Source of the DNA: Streptomyces zhihengii
Lineage (GTDB): Bacteria; Actinomycetota; Actinomycetes; Streptomycetales; Streptomycetaceae
Direction: 5' to 3'
Length of the DNA stretch: 64,000 nucleotides
Assembly: GCF_016919245.1 (NCBI RefSeq)
Contig: NZ_JAFEJA010000001.1
Coordinates: 2,232,001 to 2,296,000 of the forward strand
The notes beneath the pieces were generated by a model. The model had not been told where the DNA came from. It saw only the letters and a list, made by a program, of their open reading frames with translations, and searched no databases. Position numbers and translations under genes: made by a program. Of the stretch, positions 55,364 to 64,000 are shown one piece after another (the first letter of the stretch is position 1; every line of letters starts with the position of its first letter).

Positions 55364-57115
55364 ATGAGCCCCGTACCGACCGGCCCCGCCCGCCGACGGC
55401 GGTTCGGCTGGCCGCAGCGGGTCTTCTCCCAGGTCCTGCTGATGCAGCTGACCGTCGCCACCGGAGTCACCGCACTGGCCACCGGCCTCTTCCTGGCCCC
55501 GCTGAGCGACCAGCTGGACGACCAGGCGATGCGGCGTGCGCTGGCCATCGCCCAGACCACCGCCTCCCCCGCGCTCGCCGGGGAGCTGACCACCACGCGG
55601 CCCGACGCGGGCGGCGCGGTGCAGCGGGAGGCCGAGCGCATCCGGCTGGCCACCGGCGCCGAGTACATCGTGGTCATGAACGCGGCCGGCGTCCGCTGGT
55701 CCCACACCTCACCGGACGAGATCGGCCGGCCCGTCTCCACCGACCCGAGCGACGCGCTGGCCGGCCGTGCCGTGATGGAGATCGACAGCGGCACCCTCGG
55801 CCGCTCGGCGCGCGGCAAGGTCCCGCTGCGCGACGACGAGGGCCGGATCGTCGGCGCGGTGTCCGTCGGCATCGAGTACGACAGCGTCCGCGCCCGGCTG
55901 CTGGAGGCCATCCCCGGGCTGCTCGCCTACGCCGGCGGCGCGCTGGCCGCGGGCGCGCTCGCCGCCTATCTGATCTCCCGCAGGCTCCAGCGCCAGACCC
56001 ACGACCTGGCCTTCTCCGACATCTCCGCGCTGCTGGCCGAGCGGGAGGCCATGCTCCACGGCATCCGGGAGGGCGTGGTGGCCCTCGACCGGGGCGGCCG
56101 GGTCAGGCTCCTGAACGACGAGGCCCAGCGTCTGCTGGCGGTCGGAACCGATGCTGTGGGCCGTCCGTTGGAGGAGGCGATGGGACCGGGGCGGACCACG
56201 GACGTGCTGGCCGGCCGGGTCACCGGGGACGACCTGCTGACCGTACGGGGCAGCCGGGTCCTGATCGCCAACCGCATGCCCACGGACGACGGCGGCGCCG
56301 TGGTGACCTTGCGCGACCGCACCGAGCTGGAGCAGCTCGGCAGGGAGCTCGACTCCACCCGCGGTCTCATCGACGCCCTGCGTGCGCAGGACCACGAGCA
56401 CGCCAACCGGATGCACACCCTGCTGGGCCTGCTGGAACTGGAGATGTACGAGGACGCGATGGAGTACGTCACCGAGGTGGTGGGCGTGCACCGGGCCACG
56501 GCGGAGCAGGTCACGGAGAAGGTCCACGACCCGTTGCTCGCCGCGCTGCTGGTGGGCAAGGCGGCGGTGGCGGCGGAGCGCGGTGTGTCGCTGCGCATGG
56601 CGCCCTCCTCGCTGCTCCCCGACCGGCTGGTCGACCCGAGGGGGCTGGTGACGGTCGTCGGGAACCTCGTGGACAACGCGCTGGACGCGGCCGCCGGCAC
56701 GCCGCGGGCGGCGGTGGAGGTCGCGCTGCGGGCGGACGGACGCACGGTCCGCATCCGGATCACCGACAGCGGGCCCGGCGTGCCGGAGGAGCGGCGGGAG
56801 CTGATCTTCGCCGAGGGCTGGTCCACCAAGGAACTGCCCACCCACGGCAAGCGGGGCCTGGGTCTCGCGCTGGTGCGGCGGTTCGCCGAGCGCCAGGGCG
56901 GCGGCGCGGTGGTCCGGGAGGCCCCGGCGGGAGGCGCGGAGTTCACCGTGGTCCTGCCGGAGGCCCTGACGGAGACGGCCGCGGCACCGGAGCGGTCGGC
57001 GCTGCCGGCGACGGCCCGGACAACGTCATCGGTACCGGCACCGGCACCGGCACCGGCACCGGCACCGCAGGAGTCGCCCTCGCCGGCGGCCGAGGAGAGC
57101 GGGCGGGCACGATGA
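55364..57115 (+). CDS. CitA/DcuS-type sensor histidine kinase
   Basis: 583 residues. Membrane helix at about 22-45, extracytoplasmic PAS-like (sPDC) sensor at about 50-175, second helix at about 185-205, cytosolic PAS (about 225-320), H-box with H344 in AQDHEHANRMHTLLG as in DcuS/CitA/DpiB, and ATPase motifs NLVDNALDAA and GKRGLGLALVRRF. The tail carries a (GGCACC)n repeat coding for Pro-Ala. The family senses citrate, C4-dicarboxylates or similar acids. ATG 55364. It overlaps the regulator gene by 4 nt (ATGA). An open frame extends far upstream but is not coding-like. Confidence 0.9.
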   Translation: MSPVPTGPARRRRFGWPQRVFSQVLLMQLTVATGVTALATGLFLAPLSDQLDDQAMRRALAIAQTTASPALAGELTTTRPDAGGAVQREAERIRLATGAEYIVVMNAAGVRWSHTSPDEIGRPVSTDPSDALAGRAVMEIDSGTLGRSARGKVPLRDDEGRIVGAVSVGIEYDSVRARLLEAIPGLLAYAGGALAAGALAAYLISRRLQRQTHDLAFSDISALLAEREAMLHGIREGVVALDRGGRVRLLNDEAQRLLAVGTDAVGRPLEEAMGPGRTTDVLAGRVTGDDLLTVRGSRVLIANRMPTDDGGAVVTLRDRTELEQLGRELDSTRGLIDALRAQDHEHANRMHTLLGLLELEMYEDAMEYVTEVVGVHRATAEQVTEKVHDPLLAALLVGKAAVAAERGVSLRMAPSSLLPDRLVDPRGLVTVVGNLVDNALDAAAGTPRAAVEVALRADGRTVRIRITDSGPGVPEERRELIFAEGWSTKELPTHGKRGLGLALVRRFAERQGGGAVVREAPAGGAEFTVVLPEALTETAAAPERSALPATARTTSSVPAPAPAPAPAPQESPSPAAEESGRAR

Positions 57116-57792
57116 TCGACGTACTGGTCGTGGACGACGACACCCGGGTCGCGGAGATCAACGCCGCCTACGTCGGCAAGCTCCCCGGCTTCCGGGTCGT
57201 GGCCCGGGCGCACTCGGCGGCCGAGGCCCTCGCCCAGGTCGCCGGGACACCCGTCGACCTGATCCTGCTGGACCACTACCTGCCCGACGAGAACGGCCTC
57301 GCCGTCGTCCGCGAACTGCGCCGCCTGGGACTCCACACCGACGTGATCATGGTGACCGCGGCACGCGACGTGGCCACCGTGCAGGCCGCGATGCGCCACG
57401 GCGCGCTCCAGTACCTCGTCAAGCCGTTCACCTTCGCCGGACTGCGCGCCAAGCTGGAGGCGTACGCGGCCCTGCGGCGGACCCTCGACGGCGGCGGCGA
57501 GGCCGAACAGGCCGACGTGGACCGCATCTTCGGCACCCTGGCCGCCGGGACGGCCGCGCCGGAGCTGCCGAAGGGGCATTCGCCCACCACGGCCGGCGTG
57601 GTCCGCCAGGTGCTCCTCGCGGCCGAGGCGCCGCTGTCGGCGCAGGAGATCGCCGAGCACGCGGGGATCAGCCGCCAGACGGCGCAGCGCTATCTGAAGC
57701 TGCTGGAGAAGGCCGGCCGCGTCCGCCTGAGCCTGCGGTACGGCGAGACGGGGCGGCCGGAGCACCAGTACCTGTGGACCAGAAGCGCCTGA
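57112..57792 (+). CDS. CitB/DcuR-type response regulator
   Basis: 226 residues. Receiver with phosphoacceptor D54 (LILLDHYLPDENG), Lys in QYLVKPFTFAGL, and a C-terminal helix-turn-helix of the CitB type (EIAEHAGISRQTAQRYLKLL). It probably responds to the kinase before it and activates carboxylate uptake genes; the convergent SSS symporter is the obvious candidate target. ATG 57112 overlaps the kinase stop. Confidence 0.92.
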   Translation: MIDVLVVDDDTRVAEINAAYVGKLPGFRVVARAHSAAEALAQVAGTPVDLILLDHYLPDENGLAVVRELRRLGLHTDVIMVTAARDVATVQAAMRHGALQYLVKPFTFAGLRAKLEAYAALRRTLDGGGEAEQADVDRIFGTLAAGTAAPELPKGHSPTTAGVVRQVLLAAEAPLSAQEIAEHAGISRQTAQRYLKLLEKAGRVRLSLRYGETGRPEHQYLWTRSA

Positions 57793-57829
57793 CCTCGCCC
57801 CGGTCGGCCCTCTCCCGCCGGGTGTGGTG

Positions 57830-59455
57830 CTACACCGCACCGGCTCCCGTGAGCGCGCGCACCTCCGTCTCGGCGTGCCGGGCGTCGTCGGGCGGCTCCG
57901 GGGACGTCACCGTGCCGATCCAGCCCGCCAGGAAGCCCAGCGGGATCGACACCAGCCCCGGATTCTCCAGCGGGAAGACCTGGAAGTCGACGCCCGGGAA
58001 GAGCGCCTGCTCGCTCCCCGACACCACCGGTGACAGCACCACCAGCAGCACGGCCGGCACCAGGCCGCCGTAGACCGACCAGAGCGCGCCGCGGGTGGTG
58101 AAGCCCCGCCAGAACAGCGAGTAGAGCAGCACCGGCAGGTTGGCGGAGGCGGCGACGGCGAACGCGAGTCCCACCAGGAAGGCCACGTTCAGGTCGCGGG
58201 CGAGCAGTCCGAGCCCGATGGCCACCGCGCCGATGCCGACGGCGGCGAGCCGCGCGACGGCGACCTCTCCCAGCCGGCGCCGGGGCGGGCGCCCGTCACG
58301 GGCCCGGTCACGGCCGGGACGCCGCCGCAGCGAGGCCACCAGGTCATGGGCGACGGACGCGGACGACGCCAGCGTGATGCCCGCGACGACGGCGAGGATC
58401 GTCGCGAAGGCGATCGCGGCGACGACCGCGAACAACACCGTGCCCCCGGTCGACCCGGCTCCGCCGCCGAGGTCGAGGGCGAGCAGGGGGACGGCCGTGT
58501 TGCCCGCCGCGTTGGACTCGCGGACCTCGGCCGTGCCGACGACGGCGGCGGCGCCGAAGCCGAGCACGATCGTCATCAGGTAGAAGCTGCCGATGAGTCC
58601 GATCGACCAGACGACCGAGCGGCGGGCGGCCCGCGCGGTCGGCACGGTGTAGAAGCGCGACAGGATGTGCGGCAGTCCCGCCGTGCCGAGCACCAGTGCC
58701 AGGCCGAGGCTGATGAAGTCCAGGCGGGAGGTCCAGTCCCCGCCGTACCTCAGCCCCGGGGCCAGGAAGTCGCTTCCGTGGCCGCTGCGCTCGGCCGCGG
58801 AGGTGAGGAGGTGTCCGACGTCCCCGCCGAAGCGCACCAGCACGAGCACGGTCATGGCGATCGCCCCGGCCATCAGCAGCACGGCCTTCACGATCTGGAT
58901 CCAGGTGGTGGCCCGCATCCCTCCCATCGACACGTAGATCACCATCAGGGCACCGACGCCGACGACGGTCCACGAGCGCGCGGCTTCGCTCGAACCGCCC
59001 AGCAGCAGCGCGACGAGGGACCCGGCTCCCACCATCTGCGCCACCAGATACAGAACGGACACGGTGACCGAGGAAGTTCCCGAGGCGATCCGCACCTTGC
59101 GTGCGCTCATCCGGGAGGCGACCACGTCGGCGAGGGTGAACCGGCCGCAGTTGCGCACCAGTTCCGCGACGAGGAACAGCACCACCAGCCAGGCCACCAG
59201 GAATCCGACGGAGTAGAGCATCCCGTCGTAGCCGAACAGGGCGATCAGACCGGAGATGCCGAGGAAGGACGCGGCCGACATGTAGTCGCCGGCGATGGCG
59301 AAGCCGTTCTCCATCGGGGAGAACAGCCGCCCTCCGGCGTAGAACTCCTCGGCGGAGCCGCGGCGGTTGCGGCCGACCCAGGTGGTGATGCCGAGGGTGA
59401 CCGCGACGAAGGCGCTGAACAGGACGAGGGCGAGTGCCTGGTGGTCGCCGCTCAC
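57830..59455 (-). CDS. Sodium:solute symporter (SSS family, ActP/MctC-like)
   Basis: 541 residues with about thirteen membrane segments. Characteristic SSS sequence AEEFYAGGRLFSPMENGFAI, then AGDYMSAASFLGISGLIALFG in helix 2, and GGMRATTWIQIVKAVLLM. ActP-like members take up acetate, propionate or pyruvate with Na+ or H+. GTG 59455 overlaps the DUF485 stop (GTGA). A two-component system of the citrate type converges on it (37 bp between stops). Confidence 0.88.
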   Translation of the reverse strand: MSGDHQALALVLFSAFVAVTLGITTWVGRNRRGSAEEFYAGGRLFSPMENGFAIAGDYMSAASFLGISGLIALFGYDGMLYSVGFLVAWLVVLFLVAELVRNCGRFTLADVVASRMSARKVRIASGTSSVTVSVLYLVAQMVGAGSLVALLLGGSSEAARSWTVVGVGALMVIYVSMGGMRATTWIQIVKAVLLMAGAIAMTVLVLVRFGGDVGHLLTSAAERSGHGSDFLAPGLRYGGDWTSRLDFISLGLALVLGTAGLPHILSRFYTVPTARAARRSVVWSIGLIGSFYLMTIVLGFGAAAVVGTAEVRESNAAGNTAVPLLALDLGGGAGSTGGTVLFAVVAAIAFATILAVVAGITLASSASVAHDLVASLRRRPGRDRARDGRPPRRRLGEVAVARLAAVGIGAVAIGLGLLARDLNVAFLVGLAFAVAASANLPVLLYSLFWRGFTTRGALWSVYGGLVPAVLLVVLSPVVSGSEQALFPGVDFQVFPLENPGLVSIPLGFLAGWIGTVTSPEPPDDARHAETEVRALTGAGAV

Positions 59456-59922
59456 CGGCCGGCTCCGCGTGTCATCTCCTGGGTGTCCCAGCGCAGTTCC
59501 AGGGCGGCGCTGTCCCGGCGCAGCCGCGCGTGCCGGGCGTAGGCCCAGGTCAGGACGAAGGTGGTGAGGAACTGCGCGAGCCCGGCCACCATGGCCACGT
59601 TCAGCGCGCCGGCGACCGGCCGGGCCATCAGCCCGGGTGCCGCCGTCGCCGCCACGACATAGGCCAGGTACCAGAGCAGGAAGGCGAGCGTGGCGGGCAC
59701 GACGAAGCGGCGGTAGCGGCGGCGCACCTCCTGGAAGGCGGGGCTGCGCTGCACCTGGAGGTAGATGTCGGCGGCGCTGGGCGCCGCGTCCTGCTCGTCC
59801 GGACCGGCGGCCGGGGCCGGGACGTGCCTGCGGCCGGTGTCGCCCCAGCCGGTGGCGGGGACGTCGGCCCACGGGTCCTCGAGCCGCACACCGGCGGCGT
59901 CCCGCCCTTCCTGCTTCTCCAC
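59452..59922 (-). CDS. DUF485 small membrane protein
   Basis: 156 residues from the GTG at 59922, chosen because AAGGAGA lies at the proper distance; a TTG 6 bp upstream is less well placed. A soluble, Pro/Ala-rich N-terminus (about 1-65) precedes the DUF485 domain with two membrane helices (about 75-100 and 112-135). DUF485 proteins (YjcH) accompany ActP-type symporters and are cotranscribed here with a 4-nt overlap, supporting the acetate-type assignment. Role unknown. Confidence 0.9.
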   Translation of the reverse strand: MEKQEGRDAAGVRLEDPWADVPATGWGDTGRRHVPAPAAGPDEQDAAPSAADIYLQVQRSPAFQEVRRRYRRFVVPATLAFLLWYLAYVVAATAAPGLMARPVAGALNVAMVAGLAQFLTTFVLTWAYARHARLRRDSAALELRWDTQEMTRGAGR

Positions 59923-59998
59923 GCTCAACTCTCCTTGTCAGCGAACCGTTTCGGTACGCACGCACAAGGATGGACAGAGCGGGAGCATCCCGGACTCT

Positions 59999-60045
59999 CT
60001 CCCCGGGGCTCTTCACCCCATCAGGTGATGAAGGGCCCCGGGGAG
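59999..60045 (-). terminator. Terminator downstream of parE
   Basis: CTCCCCGGGGC pairs with GCCCCGGGGAG (11 bp), and the stem continues with TTC/GAA and ACC/GGT pairs across small bulges. It lies 7 bp past the parE stop (60052). Confidence 0.75.
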
Positions 60046-60051
60046 GGACGG

Positions 60052-62178
<2,127 letters not shown>

Positions 62179-62611
62179 GCGGTTCGCTCCTCGCTGAATT
62201 TCAGATGGGGCCAAGTGGGGTAAGGGCCCGGGCGTCGGTCGCCGCACAGAGCGTACCGAGGCCTGGTAGAGCCGATGTAACGCCACCCACATGATTTCTC
62301 ATGCTAGTCCAGCATCGCATGCGTGTTCGATCCCTCGATGGGGTGACGTGAACATCACGTTCCCTTCGAGGCATGAACCATTTAGGCTCCGGGCACGTCC
62401 TCATCAACAACCGGCAACCCAGCCGGGAGGGCCAAACGAGACAAGCAACGCGAAATCCGTAGAGCGAAGCAATACGGCTCATTCGCCGCCAACCGGCAAC
62501 AGACAGCCACCTCGGGAAAAGTTTCGAGGAAAAGCCACGAGCGGGAACGTTTTCGGGCTGGTTGGATGTTGACCCTGGTACGACAGCTCGTCGAGCTAGA
62601 GAAGAGGCGAC
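62179..62611. other. Intergenic region between parE and the zinc-finger gene
   Basis: 433 bp, less GC-rich than its surroundings. It should contain both divergent promoters. Perfect inverted repeats CATGA-TTTC-TCATG (62290-62303) and ACGTG-AACAT-CACGT (62346-62360) stand out. Near 62543 GGGAAC-N19-GTT resembles an ECF sigma promoter for the plus-strand gene; this is weak. No ORF is supported. Confidence 0.45.
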
Positions 62612-62842
62612 GTGACTACTGTTCTGACCCCCGCGAGCCCGCTGACGGCCGCTGACCGCTGCGACCGCTGCGGCGCCCAGGCATACCTGCGCGTTGTTCT
62701 GATCAGCGGCGGCGAACTGCTCTTCTGCGCCCACCACGGGCGCAAGTTCGAGCCGGAACTCAAGAAGATCGCCGCTGAGATACAGGACGAGACGGACCGG
62801 CTGACGGTTGTGCCGACCGGCACCGGCGAAGAGGATCGCTGA
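62612..62842 (+). CDS. DUF7455 small zinc-finger protein
   Basis: 76 residues. A treble-clef or ribbon-like set of ligands: CDRCGAQAYLRV (C17, C20) and LLFCAHHGRKF (Cys and His about 20 residues on). Conserved between parE and the protease near hrdB in streptomycetes. Likely a nucleic-acid- or protein-binding zinc protein; function unknown. GTG 62612 preceded by GAGAAGAGG. Confidence 0.88.
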   Translation: MTTVLTPASPLTAADRCDRCGAQAYLRVVLISGGELLFCAHHGRKFEPELKKIAAEIQDETDRLTVVPTGTGEEDR

Positions 62843-62883
62843 CCCTCACCCGCGACGAGCCAAGGCCGGTCCCGGGACCGGCG

Positions 62884-62922
62884 ACGGGCGGCCGCCCCTG
62901 CACACCAGGAGCGGCCGCCCGT
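62884..62922. terminator. Hairpin between zinc-finger gene and serine protease
   Basis: ACGGGCGGCCGC (62884-62895) pairs perfectly with GCGGCCGCCCGT (62911-62922). A second palindrome, GCCGGTCCCGGGACCGGC, lies at about 62864-62881. Convergent genes, so it may act both ways. Confidence 0.75.
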
Positions 62923-62965
62923 TCTCGTACCGTCACCGCCCCGTGGGGGCGGCCCGGATCCGCGT

Positions 62966-63811
62966 TCAGTCCCCGCCGCCGGGCAGTACGCCCGGCACCG
63001 ACGGCAGCACGGCGGAGACCCGGGTGTAGACGCCCGGGCCGTCCGGGCGCCCGCAGCCGCTCCCCCAGGAGACCAGGCCGATGAGACGCCCCCCGGCCAC
63101 GAGCGGCCCTCCGCTGTCGCCCTGGCAGGCGTCGTGCCCGCCCGCGGTGTCACCGGCGCAGAGCATCGTGGCCGGCGTGTACCGCCCGTCCGCGCCGCCC
63201 GGATAGGCCGTGGCGCAGTTCTCGTCCGGGAGCACCGACACCCGTGCCGCCCGGAGCTTCGAGGCGTAACCGCCGGCCCCCGTGGTGTCACCCCAGCCGT
63301 AGACGACGGCCTCCGTGCCGGGCGTGTACGCCTCGTCCCCCGCCCGGGCGACGGGCAGCACCCGGGACGCCGGCAGAGCCTGGGAGAGGGTGAGCAGGGC
63401 CATGTCGGGGCTGTTCGCTTCGGGGTCGTACTCCGGCGGGATCCAGCTCGACCGCACGGCGACCTCCTGGCCGCCCTCGGCCTCCAGGTCGGCTCGGCCC
63501 GACACCACCCGCAGATCCCGCACCAGCCGCACATCCTTGCCCAGCACCGCCGGGCTGAGACAGTGGGCCGCCGTCATCACCGTGGTGGGCGAGACCACCA
63601 CACCCCCGCAGAACTGACCGGCACGCGCTGCGCCGAACCGGTCACGGCTGGACAGGGCCACCACCCACGGACTGCTCTCCGCACTCACCTCGTAACCGCC
63701 GATGACGACGCTGTCGGCCGCCGCGGGCGCCGCCACCACCAGTGGGGACGCGATCACGGCTGCGATCAGGGCCGACAGTCGGGCCGGGCCTCGGACGCTG
63801 GGACGACGCAT
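62966..63811 (-). CDS. Secreted trypsin-like serine protease (S1A)
   Basis: 281 residues from the ATG at 63811 (AGGAG 7 nt upstream). Signal peptide about 1-33 (arginine-rich then LSALIAAVIASPLVV), then a short propeptide to IGGY. Catalytic triad H83 (TAAHC), D136 (DMALL) and S233 (GDSGGP). D227 in DACQGDSGG occupies the trypsin specificity position, predicting cleavage after Arg or Lys. Several cysteines pair as in trypsins. Adjacent to hrdB as in S. coelicolor. Confidence 0.92.
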   Translation of the reverse strand: MRRPSVRGPARLSALIAAVIASPLVVAAPAAADSVVIGGYEVSAESSPWVVALSSRDRFGAARAGQFCGGVVVSPTTVMTAAHCLSPAVLGKDVRLVRDLRVVSGRADLEAEGGQEVAVRSSWIPPEYDPEANSPDMALLTLSQALPASRVLPVARAGDEAYTPGTEAVVYGWGDTTGAGGYASKLRAARVSVLPDENCATAYPGGADGRYTPATMLCAGDTAGGHDACQGDSGGPLVAGGRLIGLVSWGSGCGRPDGPGVYTRVSAVLPSVPGVLPGGGD

Positions 63812-63898
63812 ACGCACTCCTGACTCTGCGTGACTCGGTTGCACTCAGCGTCGTGCAGCGGACCGGGGCCCGCACCCGCGCGGCCCTCCACGGCACGC

Positions 63899-63936
63899 CG
63901 AAGGGCCCGGCCCCCTCACGGGGTCCGGGCCCTTCG
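63899..63936. terminator. Terminator downstream of hrdB
   Basis: CGAAGGGCCCGG (63899-63910) pairs with CCGGGCCCTTCG (63925-63936), with further CCCC/GGGG pairing inside. It lies 41 bp past the hrdB stop on the minus strand. Confidence 0.8.
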
Positions 63937-63976
63937 GTGTCGTCACGGCGCCCCTGCGGGCGCGGTGCGCGGCGGC

Positions 63977-64000
63977 CTAGTCGAGGTAGTCGCGCAGCAC
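63977..64000 (-). CDS. hrdB: Principal sigma factor HrdB, last seven codons only
   Basis: Reading the minus strand from 64000 gives VLRDYLD and TAG. This is the C-terminal end of Streptomyces HrdB and other principal sigma-70 factors, and the neighbours (serine protease, DUF7455, parE) are those of hrdB in S. coelicolor. The rest of the gene is outside the window. Confidence 0.8.
   Translation of the reverse strand: MLRDYLD

Noticed and set aside
57031..57066. Phase-variable switch from the GGCACC repeat
   Set aside because: A six-base unit cannot shift the frame, so on/off switching by slippage is not expected.
53930..57115. 1061-residue kinase ORF
   Set aside because: The first 478 residues are antisense to the CobW gene; the kinase membrane helix begins just after the ATG at 55364.

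Overview
The window is a very GC-rich stretch (third codon positions almost all G or C) from an actinomycete, almost certainly a Streptomyces chromosome. Markers are the SepH cell-division protein, CutR/CutS, an SlPatA-type acetyltransferase, a DasR-type operator in front of ptsH, and the last seven codons of an HrdB-type principal sigma factor at the right edge. I see no tRNA, rRNA, insertion sequence, phage gene or CRISPR array.

Left part (1-12.3 kb) looks accessory. It holds a truncated endonuclease VII-like gene with an internal 93-bp tandem repeat, a secreted protein of unknown function, and an aspartate operon (AspT exchanger, a second AspT lacking about 230 residues, and aspartate 4-decarboxylase). 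Next come a DUF606 exporter divergent from its probable TetR repressor across a perfect inverted-repeat operator, an XRE-cupin regulator, a Cmx/CmrA-type drug exporter behind a 40-codon leader ORF, and an unassigned protein.

The middle (12.5-32.6 kb) is actinobacterial core and matches the order around M. tuberculosis Rv2689c-Rv2701c: TRAM-domain RNA methyltransferase, KimA-like permease, two TrkA/RCK proteins, DUF3159, OB-fold protein, DUF3710, dut, thioesterase, DUF3093, DUF4193, inositol monophosphatase. KdpDE and a permease-less ABC ATPase sit inside this block, and cutRS, a 55-residue protein and ferrochelatase follow. Potassium handling (KimA-like, TrkA pair, KdpDE) dominates one segment.

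From 32.7 to 48.2 kb: MFS exporter, aldonolactone oxidase, a membrane protein with a long disordered tail, sepH, rhodanese, VOC protein, thymidine kinase, a DUF5998/phosphatase pair, the 1100-residue GNAT/acyl-CoA-synthetase fusion, ptsH, a GntR regulator, and an M23 cell-wall peptidase behind a recognisable cyclic di-AMP riboswitch.

The right end (48.5-64 kb) holds an M16 peptidase pair, topoisomerase IV (parC and parE about 6 kb apart, facing each other), a CobW GTPase, a CitA/CitB-type two-component system convergent with a DUF485/sodium-solute-symporter operon, a zinc-finger protein, a secreted trypsin-like protease and the hrdB tail. Convergent pairs are often separated by long, near-perfect hairpin terminators. 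No wholly new system stands out. The best leads are the shortened AspT in the aspartate operon, the leader-coupled exporter, the TetR operator pair, and several unexplained intergenic repeats.
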